This document shows positions 8,263 to 16,317 of a stretch of 64,000 nt of DNA, in pieces. Where the stretch lies: the NCBI RefSeq assembly GCF_005116675.2, contig NZ_CP050699.1, positions 1,387,001 through 1,451,000 on the forward strand. Reading direction: 5' to 3'. Each line of letters begins with the position of its first letter. Position 1 is the stretch's first letter. A program made the translations under genes and the position numbers. The notes under the pieces are model-generated. The model saw nothing but the letters and a program-made list of their open reading frames with translations. It was not told the DNA's origin and searched no databases. Origin of the DNA: Desulfosediminicola ganghwensis. GTDB lineage: Bacteria; Desulfobacterota; Desulfobulbia; Desulfobulbales; Desulfocapsaceae.

Positions 8263-10228
8263 GGGTTACTTCCTCCTTCTGGTCCACAGGCAGGGAGATG
8301 GTAAAAATTGAGCCACCTTCGTCCGGGCAGTGCAGGGAAAGCTCGCCACGGTGTTTATTGACGATGATGTCATAAGAGATCGACAACCCGAGTCCTGTTC
8401 CTTTACCGGGGGCTTTGGTTGTGTAAAACGGCTCGAAAATCTGGCGGCGCTGCTCAATCGGAACACCGGGGCCGTCATCACGAAATTCACAGAGTATGGT
8501 ATTTCCTTCCTGCCAGGTCCGTATGGAAATCAGGCCCTTGTCTGTTCGATCCTGAGAGGCGATGGCATGGGCGCTATTGACAATCAAGTTGAGAAACACC
8601 TGGCTTAATTGCTCCAGAGAGCAATGGATGTCGTCAACATCTCCAAGCTCTGTGTGTACATCAGCATGATATTTATATTCGTTTCTGGCGATAATCAGAG
8701 TGTCCTCAATGCCGCTATTGATATTGGCCCAGGAGAATTCGCCGCTGAAATCGATTCGGGAGAAATCACGCATTGATTGAATGATCTGGGCAATGCGGAC
8801 AAAACCACGTTCAGACTCGTCAAAGAGTTGGGGAATATCTTCAAGAAGGTGCTCGATACCGAGTTTTTTGTGCAGCATCTGCACTTCGGCCGCGGGTTCG
8901 GCCAGGAGCGGATTTTCGGCGGCTTTCTGGGTGAGGATCTCATATTTGCTGTGGATGAGCAGCAGGTCATCAAAATCTTCGACCAGGGTGGCGAAATTGG
9001 TTCGTACGAAATTTATCGGATTGTTGAGTTCGTGGGAAAGGCCCGCCGCCAGTTGCCCGACTGAGGCCATTTTCTCCTGCATAACCAGCCTGTCCTGGGC
9101 TGTTTCCAGTTCAATGGTTCTGTCAGAGATCTGTTCCTCCAGCCCCTCATTGAGTATGCGAAGCTGCTCCTGGCTTTCCTGTAGTTCCCGGGTGCGTGCC
9201 TCTACTGTGACTTCAAGATTCTCTTTAGCATCCAGAAGTGCTTTCTCCCGGGACTGGATCTGACGTGTCAGCCTGTTATATTCCTCAGCGAGTGCGGATA
9301 TTTCCAGAAGGCGCTGATCCGTTGGCAACACATTATCGGTTGGATCGTTGTACATCTTCAACACCATCTGTCGCAGGTTTTTCAACGGTTTGGCATACAA
9401 TCGGTTTGCGAAATAGAGCGAGATACATAGAAAAGCGAAGGCCGTGGCCATCAGTGCCAGGCTGACCTTAACAACTATACTCATTCTGGTCCGGTTAAGA
9501 GCAGTGTCATCCATGCGGCACAAGATGAGCAGGTGCGGATCAGCCATAACATGCGTGTAGGCTAAGGTGTCGATTCGCGGCCCGAAGGTGGCAACGCTCT
9601 CTCCGTGCTGGATGATCTCAATTTCTATATTTTCGGCAGTGGGAAGGTGGGAGTGAAATGTATTCAGTCCGGTAAGATCAATTTCCGCAACCAGAATTCC
9701 TTCCGGTTGTCCGCCGAACAAGACAGGTATGGCGATACGCCAATAGCGTCTTGGGAGTATGGTGGTAGTGGAGCTGATCTCCCAGTGATACGCGATTTTT
9801 CCACCAATCAGCTTTTGTACCCAGTGCTCACCGGTGTAGTCAAAAACTGGTAATGGCCGGGATGAGTTGATGCTTCGCCCCTTGAAATCAAGGAGGTTGA
9901 GCTGGCATTCTGTGCCGATGAGGGTCATGCCTTGCATCGCATCTATCAGTTGCGGGCGCATCTCTCCGGGTTGCATGACACTTTGGGTAATGAGCGGACG
10001 CTGGGCCAACTCCTTGAGAGCCTCCTTTTTATCGGAGAGAAAAGTCTTTATGGCTTTACTGACGTCTTCGGCATCCTCCCGGGTAGTTCGTTCCTGGAGA
10101 TCTTTGATGGCAGAACCGACCTGGAAGTTGATACTTCCGGCGATGACCACAACCAGGATCATGGCTATCACAATTGAATAGGTGATCAATGCTCTGCTGA
10201 TCGGGAATTGGGAGGGGAAAAGTTTCAT
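8249..10228 (-). CDS. Membrane-bound sensor histidine kinase
   Basis: A 659-residue hybrid-free kinase. Membrane segment at about 13-33, an extracytoplasmic sensor of about 210 residues, a second membrane segment near 253-273, HAMP, then a long coiled coil (about 325-400). The HisKA H-box is SVGQLAAGLSHELNNPINFV. The ATPase domain shows FRDDGPGVP, FEPFYTTKAPGKGTGLGLS. The H-box type matches kinases that partner with receiver-first regulators such as the one encoded next. Operon order is small membrane protein, kinase, receiver-PP2C, pseudo-receiver-GGDEF. The signal sensed is unknown. Confidence 0.94.
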   Translation of the reverse strand: MKLFPSQFPISRALITYSIVIAMILVVVIAGSINFQVGSAIKDLQERTTREDAEDVSKAIKTFLSDKKEALKELAQRPLITQSVMQPGEMRPQLIDAMQGMTLIGTECQLNLLDFKGRSINSSRPLPVFDYTGEHWVQKLIGGKIAYHWEISSTTTILPRRYWRIAIPVLFGGQPEGILVAEIDLTGLNTFHSHLPTAENIEIEIIQHGESVATFGPRIDTLAYTHVMADPHLLILCRMDDTALNRTRMSIVVKVSLALMATAFAFLCISLYFANRLYAKPLKNLRQMVLKMYNDPTDNVLPTDQRLLEISALAEEYNRLTRQIQSREKALLDAKENLEVTVEARTRELQESQEQLRILNEGLEEQISDRTIELETAQDRLVMQEKMASVGQLAAGLSHELNNPINFVRTNFATLVEDFDDLLLIHSKYEILTQKAAENPLLAEPAAEVQMLHKKLGIEHLLEDIPQLFDESERGFVRIAQIIQSMRDFSRIDFSGEFSWANINSGIEDTLIIARNEYKYHADVHTELGDVDDIHCSLEQLSQVFLNLIVNSAHAIASQDRTDKGLISIRTWQEGNTILCEFRDDGPGVPIEQRRQIFEPFYTTKAPGKGTGLGLSISYDIIVNKHRGELSLHCPDEGGSIFTISLPVDQKEEVTHDSH

Positions 10229-10233
10229 TTAGC

Positions 10234-10458
10234 CTATTCCCCCATGAGTATAACGTCACGGTTTCTCGTAAATTTGTCCATTGTAAAATCTTCTTTGCCG
10301 AGTGCTTCATTGGCGTCCGGGTCGTCGGGGGAGTATGGACGGAAAGGTTGTTCATAGGTTTTGGCTGACCGGCCAAGGCTGTCGATTGAGTAAGGAACCA
10401 TGACAGAGAAAAGAGAGATGAGAATGTTCCATCCCCAATCAAGATATGCTTTTCCCAT
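10234..10458 (-). CDS. Small hypothetical protein with one hydrophobic segment
   Basis: A 74-residue product encoded 5 bp upstream of the histidine kinase and in the same direction. Residues about 8-26 (WGWNILISLFSVMVPYSID) could be a membrane helix or signal anchor. The rest is hydrophilic and rich in Asp, Pro and Arg. The ATG at 10458 is preferred over the TTG just before it; the upstream AGAGGACG can serve as RBS. I recognise no family. The position suggests an accessory or sensor component of the two-component system. Confidence 0.6.
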   Translation of the reverse strand: MGKAYLDWGWNILISLFSVMVPYSIDSLGRSAKTYEQPFRPYSPDDPDANEALGKEDFTMDKFTRNRDVILMGE

Positions 10459-10897
10459 CAACGTCCTCTGGTTGAAATATAGTACGGATGATGGTTGCTC
10501 CGGGTAACTTTGTCACGGTTTCTGAGGTAAAGTAATACCGTGGTTGGCCTCGTGAAGGGCGTGGAGCCGAGTGCCTGTCTGTCAACTGCTGCTTCTTCTA
10601 TTATATGGTGCTGCTAAGCGAAGTCCAGTAAGTGAATTTAGGCCATATAGCGAGTTATTATGCATTCCCTATGCGGAAAATCCACAACCCGTGACCCTTG
10701 GCCATAACAGTTCGCCTGCAAATCATTGTTCAGGCTCTGATGAAATTGGTCGATTACCAATTGACGAGGCGTTACTACAGAGTCATAGTATTTCCAGGAT
10801 GATTTGATCTTGCTGGGGGAACCGCAAGAATGTTCACTGAGGGTCTGGTAGACCTTCAGTTATGACAGAGTGAAATAAAAGACTTATTGAGGATGAT
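10459..10897. other. Divergent intergenic region
   Basis: A 439-bp gap between the minus-strand signalling operon and the plus-strand methyltransferase, so it should carry promoters for both. No convincing gene is present. The one clear structure is a hairpin, ACTGAGGGTCT (10836-10846) / AGACCTTCAGT (10850-10860), 38 nt before the methyltransferase start codon. It has no T-run, so it is more likely a leader or operator structure than a terminator. Confidence 0.5.
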
Positions 10898-11761
10898 ATG
10901 GGTGATTTTCCTAAGTGCGACCTGAAAACCGGAGTGTGAGCTCCACCTGATTTGGCCGGCGGTCTGCCGGTACAGAATACGTCACAGCCTGTAAAGCATG
11001 TTGATCAGGTTGCTGGCGAGGCCTTTGGTGTAGGTGAGTTAAAAAACATCGCCTCTGCGGTGCACAGCAAGTACGCATCCGTAGCGAATTCTGCTGAAGG
11101 GATGTTTCGATATCCTACCGGGCGTGAAGGTGCGGTGAAGTTGGGATATGATGAGGCGATTCTTGCAGAGATGCCCGTAGAGTCACTGAACAGTTTTTGT
11201 GGCGTTGGTAATCCCCATGCCATTGCACCTGTTGTGGAAGGTGCTCATGTGTTGGATGTTGGTTGCGGCGCTGGTTTCGACCTGATTGTTGCCAGAAAAA
11301 CCGTGGGTGGTTCAGGGCGGGTTTGCGGTATTGACATGACCCCGGAAATGCTGGAGCGTGCCAGGAAGAACTTTTCCGAACTAGGTGTCCAGAATATCGA
11401 GCTGGAGCTGGTCGATTCAGAAAAAATACCCTATCCGGATGAAACCTTCGATGTGGTGATCTCCAATGGAGTAATCAATCTCTCTCCGGCCAAGCTCGCG
11501 CTCTTCAGGGAGATTCGCAGGGTACTGAAGCCGGGAGGCAGGCTGCAGTTTGCTGATATCGTGTTGGCTCAACCGTTGCCTGCTGCCATGAAAGGTAATC
11601 TCGACGCCTGGGCCCAATGAGTGGGTGGCGCGGTCTCCGTGAGAGACCAGATTGCACTGATGGAAAAAGCTGGTTTCAGCAATGTGGAGTGTGTCGGTAA
11701 CACAGGTATCAGTACTTCTCAATTTACTGAAGGAGCATTGTTTATTGCAGTAGCCCGATAG
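10898..11761 (+). CDS. ArsM-like SAM methyltransferase with two predicted selenocysteines
   Basis: Reading UGA at 10937-10939 and 11618-11620 as Sec gives one 287-residue protein. Conventional annotation would give only a 222-residue fragment from a TTG at 10952. SAM motifs are VLDVGCGAGFD, IDMTPEM and ISNGVINLSP, as in arsenite methyltransferases. Sec14 sits in CDLKTGVUAPP, matching the DLKTxACC motif of ArsM. Sec241 sits in DAWAQUVGGA, matching the GECLGGAL cysteine (Cys224 of the algal enzyme, from memory). After the second UGA the frame continues for 46 family-like residues to TAG. The ATG at 10898 has GAGG 5 nt upstream. The NLS-motif Cys of ArsM is Gly here. Substrate (As, Se or another metalloid) is unproven. 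Confidence 0.88.
10956..10970 (+). promoter_or_regulatory. Predicted bacterial SECIS hairpin for Sec14
   Basis: Stem CCGGC / GCCGG with apical loop GGUCU, beginning 16 nt after the UGA and with the loop 21 nt after it. The loop matches the SelB-binding apical loop of E. coli fdhF (recalled as AGGUCU) and the spacing is within the usual bacterial range. Confidence 0.75.
11632..11648 (+). promoter_or_regulatory. Predicted bacterial SECIS hairpin for Sec241
   Basis: Stem GGUCUC (11632-11637) / GAGACC (11643-11648) with loop CGUGA starting 17 nt after the UGA. An alternative 5-bp stem (CGCGG/CCGUG, 11629-11641) would place UCU at the apex. Either could recruit SelB; which forms is undecided. Confidence 0.6.
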
Positions 11762-11804
11762 AGCTATCTCATTTCTTATTGTTTTTGGACCATCTCTTTC
11801 ACCG

Positions 11805-11843
11805 TACGGCCTGCTACATTTTTGTAGTGGGCCGTATCTTTTT
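11805..11843 (+). terminator. Intrinsic terminator after the methyltransferase
   Basis: Interrupted stem TACGGCC..CTACA / TGTAG..GGCCGTA (11805-11836) followed by TCTTTTT. Its place 43 bp after the TAG at 11761 supports that TAG as the true gene end. Confidence 0.8.
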
Positions 11844-11989
11844 CTGCTGCCAGGAATAAACATGATGAATGTTTGCGATATTGCCGTTATATCAATTGTT
11901 TATGTTTTTTTTTCTGCGTATTTTTATTGGTGTCTGCAGTACGGTGAAAAGTAGTTAACAGCAGTTTAAATGAGTACTAGAGGGAAGAG

Positions 11990-12676
11990 ATGAAAAAGTT
12001 TTTTGTTGGTGCCTGTATAGGTGGCTTGCTGATCAATTTTGCAGTGAGCGATGCAGAGGCGGCAAAACTGTATGTCAGCGGCCATCTTGGGGCGGCGTTT
12101 GCCGATGATTCAGACTGGGATTTGCCTGCTGGTGTGCCCTTTTCTTATGTGATAGGGTACGACACCGGCTGGAGTGGTTTGGCAGCGGTGGGTTATGAGT
12201 TTGAAAAAATCAGGCTGGAAGCGGAAATTGGCTACCAGAACAATGGGCTTGATTCGTTGAACGTTGTAGCATTCGGCGATGGTTCTGATGGTCCTGATGT
12301 TCCCGATGGTTCTATTCCATTGACAGGAGACCTGAATCTGCTGACGATGATGGTGAATGGTTATTACAGCTTTGACAACTCATCAAAGTTTACCCCGTAT
12401 ATCAGCGCTGGGTTTGGCTTTGCCTATGTCGAGTTAAAAGATCTTTATGCTGAAACTATGGATGAAGATCAGAGTAAATTAAATTTTTACGATACTGTTT
12501 TCGCCTATCAGTTCGGTGCAGGTGTTGAATACGGTATTTCTGAGCAGCTGTTTCTTGACCTGAGATATCGTTATTTCGCCACTTCTGATATTGCATTGGA
12601 CTTCGGTCGGAGCGATACAGTTGATATGGAGTTTGCCAGCCATAACCTCTATGCCGGCGTGCGTTATCTGTTCTAG
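11990..12676 (+). CDS. Outer-membrane beta-barrel protein
   Basis: A 228-residue protein with an N-terminal signal peptide (lysines, hydrophobic core FVGACIGGLLINFAV, cleavage near AEA). The body has alternating strand patterns, Tyr/Gly-rich turns and a terminal aromatic (SHNLYAGVRYLF), typical of 8-stranded OmpW/OmpA/opacity-like barrels. YYSFDNSSKFTPYISAGFGF is a typical family stretch. A paralogue lies at 13313-13936. The stop codon falls inside the left end of a 174-bp inverted-repeat element. Function could be adhesion, permeability or envelope stability; the sequence does not say. Confidence 0.85.
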   Translation: MKKFFVGACIGGLLINFAVSDAEAAKLYVSGHLGAAFADDSDWDLPAGVPFSYVIGYDTGWSGLAAVGYEFEKIRLEAEIGYQNNGLDSLNVVAFGDGSDGPDVPDGSIPLTGDLNLLTMMVNGYYSFDNSSKFTPYISAGFGFAYVELKDLYAETMDEDQSKLNFYDTVFAYQFGAGVEYGISEQLFLDLRYRYFATSDIALDFGRSDTVDMEFASHNLYAGVRYLF

Positions 12677-12846
12677 GAGTCTGTCGGACGAAGCCCTTTT
12701 TAGCCAACTCATAGTTCTTGAAGGAAATTTAATGCTCGCAGATAAGTGAACGAAGTGAGACTTTGATATCAAGCGTATGGCTCCGCTTAATTTTCCTTCG
12801 ATGCCTCGATTTTGATTGACAATCGAATAGTTTGACAGACTCCTAG
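12673..12846. repeat. MITE-like element with 13-bp terminal inverted repeats
   Basis: CTAGGAGTCTGTC (12673-12685) and GACAGACTCCTAG (12834-12846) are perfect inverted repeats bounding 174 bp. The interior shows further imperfect symmetry (GAAGGAAATTTAA against TTAATTTTCCTTC) and contains no gene. Size, terminal repeats and lack of coding capacity suit a non-autonomous transposable element or a large palindromic repeat. The left end supplies the TAG stop of the barrel gene. No related transposase end is seen in this window. Confidence 0.65.
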
Positions 12847-13312
12847 GCCGAATTTCTGCTGAAGTGTGACGGGGATTGCCATTCCGGGTGTTCCCCGTTT
12901 CTTTGTTTGTTACGCTCCTGCTGTGTTCAATCCCTTTATAAAAATATCTCCTTTGTCTAATACTTGCTTTACGGTGTTTCTCTATCTCTGTTTCCTCTGC
13001 AGAATGCTTTTTACTTGAAAAGATTTAGCCCCTTATTTATCTATACGCCCGTTCGCAGTTGCGGGCAGGCAGTACCTTGGTTCTTACACGTTGCAGTTGT
13101 TCCGGTTGTTTCTCTTGCTCCCGTCACAGGGCAGCAACTTTCCACATTTTTCGTCACCTGCAGAGGGACGAACACTCGGTAGTTTCAACTGATATATTTC
13201 AACAATTCCAGGTTCTTTGGGCTATAATGCCCGACATGTCCTTGCCGTGCGGCTGCCTGACTACCCCAGGTCATAAATTCGTAAATTATATAATGATGTT
13301 TTGGAGATATAC
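12847..13312. other. Intergenic region without a gene
   Basis: About 466 bp between the inverted-repeat element and the second barrel gene. Nothing recognisable as a gene or RNA. It must hold the promoter of the second barrel gene. Confidence 0.4.
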
Positions 13313-13936
13313 GTGAAAAAAACAATGATTACGGCTGCTGCCGGTACCCTGTTGCTTATCTCATCCTCTATGGTAAGTGCCCAGAGCGGTCCCTACACCA
13401 GCATACATTTCGGCATGGCAATTCCGGACGATACCGATACCAGCTGGTCCGGAGTACCATTGGCAACAGTGTCAGCAGATAGCGGTTATGCCATGACGGG
13501 TGCCCTTGGTTATGACTTCGGTGGATTTCGCCTTGAAAGTGAACTCGGCTACCAGGACAACTCGATCGACACGGCTCGAGTAGGCGGTCTTTCTCTGCCG
13601 GCCAGTGGAGATATGACTATCTATTCCGGGCTGTTGAACCTCTATGTTGATTTTCGCAATGAGAGCAATATAACCCCATATATCACCGCTGGTATGGGTC
13701 TGGCACATGTGGCTATGGACAGTTTTGATGTTGCCGGAATTGTCTCATCAACCTCAAAGTACACAGATACTGTGATGATCGGCCAGGTTGGTGGGGGGCT
13801 TGAGATGGCAGTGAACGAGAACCTGGCACTGGATGTGCGCTATCGTTACATGATGACGGAAGAGGCTCACCTCGGTTACCTCAACTCCGAACTCTCCAGC
13901 CATAATGTGTATGCCGGCCTGCGCTTTAAATTTTAG
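13313..13936 (+). CDS. Outer-membrane beta-barrel protein, paralogue
   Basis: A 207-residue barrel related to the 11990-12676 product: both share the same order of motifs, an ITPYITAGMGLAHV-like stretch and the C-terminal SSHNVYAGLRFKF ending in Phe. A signal peptide is evident (KKTMITAAAGTLLLISSSMVSA, cleavage after SA). The GTG at 13313 is chosen as start because GGAG lies 6 nt upstream; a TTG at 13301 would place that box inside the gene. The two paralogues flank the inverted-repeat element. Confidence 0.82.
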   Translation: MKKTMITAAAGTLLLISSSMVSAQSGPYTSIHFGMAIPDDTDTSWSGVPLATVSADSGYAMTGALGYDFGGFRLESELGYQDNSIDTARVGGLSLPASGDMTIYSGLLNLYVDFRNESNITPYITAGMGLAHVAMDSFDVAGIVSSTSKYTDTVMIGQVGGGLEMAVNENLALDVRYRYMMTEEAHLGYLNSELSSHNVYAGLRFKF

Positions 13937-14344
13937 CTGTAAATCCTGAAAGGGCAGTACAGTAACCCTTGAAGCAACACTGTGGGCATGTGAAACATTA
14001 CCACAGTGTTGCGACGCAATAATCTCAAATATCTGCTGTTTCGCGCGGCAGCCATCACTTTACAGCCATCAGCGTTCTCCGTGACATCACCCTGTCAAAA
14101 ATCCAGCTCCATGTACTTTGCCTGACGAGTTTGCCAGCTCTGGCTGTGCAAAAAAAGATATTGAACTCCACTGTCAGTTGCGAGGGTTTCCGACGTTTCT
14201 CTGTTGCCGGGGCATGTCCCTGTTTCCACCAGGGTAATTGATCCAGGTCAAGGCGGGAGGCTTTTCTTTGTGTTACTCAGGCGAGCATTGTTACATTTTA
14301 AAGGTGTGTGGTACACGAAAAGAAAAGAATCACGGGAAGAAAAA
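13937..14344. other. Intergenic region with a perfect 12-bp inverted repeat
   Basis: GCAACACTGTGG (13974-13985) and CCACAGTGTTGC (14001-14012) are separated by 15 nt. There is no T-run downstream, so it may be a factor-assisted terminator or an RNA-stability hairpin for the barrel gene, or an operator. The remaining 330 bp show no gene. Confidence 0.55.
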
Positions 14345-14833
14345 ATGAAAAAAAATGTCCAGGTTTTCTGGTCCTGGCTTGGTGCATTTATCGGCATAGG
14401 TCTGGTCTCCGCTGTAACCAGGTTCGTGCTTGATGGAACCGGGCTTACCCTTGTCATCGGCTCCTTCGGGGCGTCTGCTGTGCTCATTTATTGCGCCATA
14501 GAGAGCCCTCTGGCCCAGCCTAGAAATGTTATGGGCGGGCATATTCTCTCGGCTCTGGTCGGTGTTGCCGCCTGCCAGCTTTTTGCAGATCAACTCTGGC
14601 TGGCGGCCCCTTTTGCTGTCGCCACGGCCATTGCCGTGATGCAATTGACGGCGACAGTCCATCCGCCAGGGGGCGCGACTGCGCTTATTGCAGTGATCGG
14701 TGGGGAGAATATCCATCAACTCGGTTATTCGTATGCGCTGTTTCCGGTTGCAACCGGGGCATTGATTCTGTTGGCGGTGGCACTTGTAATCAACCGGATC
14801 GCCCCGGGCAGAAGTTATCCAAAGAAGAGTTGA
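14345..14833 (+). CDS. HPP-family membrane protein
   Basis: A 162-residue integral membrane protein with four to five hydrophobic segments and the family-defining motif TVHPPGGATALIAVIGG. NVMGGHILSALVGV is also typical. HPP proteins are envelope proteins, some implicated in nitrite transport in plastids; the bacterial role is largely unknown. The ATG at 14345 is preferred over an upstream in-frame ATG (14204) because homology starts here and the upstream stretch is basic and unlike the family. Followed by another small membrane protein gene. Confidence 0.85.
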   Translation: MKKNVQVFWSWLGAFIGIGLVSAVTRFVLDGTGLTLVIGSFGASAVLIYCAIESPLAQPRNVMGGHILSALVGVAACQLFADQLWLAAPFAVATAIAVMQLTATVHPPGGATALIAVIGGENIHQLGYSYALFPVATGALILLAVALVINRIAPGRSYPKKS

Positions 14834-14874
14834 ATTGTGGGCATTTCAATTACGGTTTTTGAGGTTCATTTGTT

Positions 14875-15192
14875 ATGAAGATGGTGCGTATCATTCCTGC
14901 TATTCTAAGTTTTTTACTCATCGCCGCCCATTTGTACCGGGCAGGCTTGCCAATCTTTGCCGTCGCCGCTGTGGCTGCTCCTGCGATCCTCATCATTCCC
15001 CAATTCTGGAGCGCTCGAATCGTGCAGTTACTGCTGGTTCTTTCAGCGCTTGAATGGGGCCGGACTTTGTTGAACCTTGTGCAGCTTCGAATTGAAATGG
15101 GTATGGACTGGATACGGCTGGCGGTGATCCTGGCGGCGGTGATCCTCTTTACTCTGATCTCTGCGATGGTTGTGCAGTCGGCAAGGAAATAG
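14875..15192 (+). CDS. Small integral membrane protein
   Basis: A 105-residue protein with about four hydrophobic segments (RIIPAILSFLLIAAHLYRAG at the start). It resembles the short uncharacterised membrane proteins often found near HPP or haem/iron genes. No catalytic motif. It lies 41 bp after the HPP gene and is probably co-transcribed with it. Function unknown. Confidence 0.65.
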   Translation: MKMVRIIPAILSFLLIAAHLYRAGLPIFAVAAVAAPAILIIPQFWSARIVQLLLVLSALEWGRTLLNLVQLRIEMGMDWIRLAVILAAVILFTLISAMVVQSARK

Positions 15193-15194
15193 TT

Positions 15195-15245
15195 TTGAAG
15201 AGAGAGGTTAGAGGTGAGGGGGGGGGAGAGGTGAGGGGTGAGAAA
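15195..15245 (+). repeat. Purine-rich G-tract stretch
   Basis: A stretch built from GAGAGGTTAGAGGTGAG-like units with a run of nine G, directly after the small membrane gene. Similar tracts occur at 36467-36515 and 38338-38372, always just outside coding ends. It could form a G-quadruplex. Confidence 0.5.
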
Positions 15246-15339
15246 TATAATGGATTATCGGGTGTCTCTGTGGTAGTGAGGGTATGGGTGATTGAGAGTT
15301 GAAACAGATAATTACGACTGAGTCATTTAGAGGGACGGG

Positions 15340-15759
15340 ATGAACGAGCCGGCAGAAAAAAACGCTGAAAAGAAGGCGAAACGCAGCAAAGTGCCACAGG
15401 GAAGAATTGGCAACAGACCGTACTGGGTATTGCTCCTTTCGATCCTGGTTCGTACGGTTCATCAACTGGGAGCAGCTGTTTTTCTGGTGTTCTGTCTTTT
15501 TGGTGATGTGGTGTCGGTCCCGGGCATGTATCTCTGGCTGGCGGTGGTGAGTGGTGTCATCCTGGTTTTTACCGAGTGGCTGAGACACCGCGAGCTTTAT
15601 CGTGAGTTTGCCGGAATGGCCACTCTCATCAAATGTCTGCTGCTAGGTGCCGCTATCCACGCCTATCTGCCCACTGGTCCTGCGGTGCTGGCGGCCTTTG
15701 TATTAGCCTCTATCGGTGCCCATGCTCCCAAGGAAATCCGTCACAGGTTATTGTGGTGA
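15340..15759 (+). CDS. Hypothetical integral membrane protein
   Basis: A 139-residue protein. A basic, Lys-rich N-terminal 25 residues precede three to four membrane segments (for example LGAAVFLVFCLFGDVVSV and LVFTEWLRHRELYREFAG). No family is recognised. Its TGA overlaps the GTG start of the next gene (GTGA, 15756-15759), so the two are translationally coupled and likely work together. Confidence 0.7.
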   Translation: MNEPAEKNAEKKAKRSKVPQGRIGNRPYWVLLLSILVRTVHQLGAAVFLVFCLFGDVVSVPGMYLWLAVVSGVILVFTEWLRHRELYREFAGMATLIKCLLLGAAIHAYLPTGPAVLAAFVLASIGAHAPKEIRHRLLW

Positions 15760-16286
15760 GTGTGAAAGTACGAGCATCTTCAGCTCAGGCCGATATCCCC
15801 TGGCAGGGAGAGAGTAGTTGGCAGGAACTGAGGACAGCAATTACGGCAATCTGCGCCGGCCTCGGGGAGAAGGAGGCAGAGATACGAGAGATCGCCCAAC
15901 AGATGCAATATGGCTATCGGCAGCTCGATGAGCCGATGGATGTGCTCTGTGGCAGGAGTTGCATAACTTGTCAGGAGATATGCTGCCGGAGGGCAACACT
16001 CTGGTATGATTTGCCTGATCTCCTGTTTATCTATCTCATCTCGGCAAAGTTGCCTCCAAGGCAGATATCCAGGGTGTCTGACGGAGCCTGCTGTAATCTG
16101 GGTACAAGGGGATGTGTGCTGCCACGCTGGCAGAGACCCTTTATCTGCAGTTGGTATCTCTGCGGAGCCCAACAGCTTGAACTGTCGTCAGTACCGGAAG
16201 GCGGGCAGTTAAAAGAGCAGATCGAGTGTCTGAGGAAGTCAAGAAAACAGCTATTCGCTCACTGTGTAGAGGCTGTATCCCCGTAA
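15756..16286 (+). CDS. Cys-rich protein, possible metal/Fe-S cluster binding
   Basis: A 176-residue protein with a dense cysteine motif (CGRSCITCQEICCRR, about residues 67-81) followed by TLWYDLPDLLFIYL, and later GCVLPRWQRPFICSWYLC. This arrangement resembles the YkgJ-like/zinc-iron chelating families, in which conserved Cys ligate a metal or cluster. The GTG start overlaps the upstream stop by four bases. Starting further upstream would run inside the membrane-protein gene in another frame and is rejected. Function unknown; the tight coupling suggests a membrane-attached redox or assembly role. Confidence 0.68.
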   Translation: MSVKVRASSAQADIPWQGESSWQELRTAITAICAGLGEKEAEIREIAQQMQYGYRQLDEPMDVLCGRSCITCQEICCRRATLWYDLPDLLFIYLISAKLPPRQISRVSDGACCNLGTRGCVLPRWQRPFICSWYLCGAQQLELSSVPEGGQLKEQIECLRKSRKQLFAHCVEAVSP

Positions 16287-16317
16287 CTTGGATTTTTCAT
16301 GACAACTTCAGGCTGAC

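Noticed and set aside
10952-11620. Methyltransferase as a 222-residue gene starting at TTG 10952
   Set aside because: It lacks the family's N-terminal DLKT motif and the C-terminal 46 residues, both of which are present in frame beyond UGA codons with SECIS-like hairpins.
15633-15755. N-terminal extension of the Cys-rich protein
   Set aside because: It would overlap the membrane-protein gene in another frame; the GTG at 15756 coupled to the upstream TGA is a better start.
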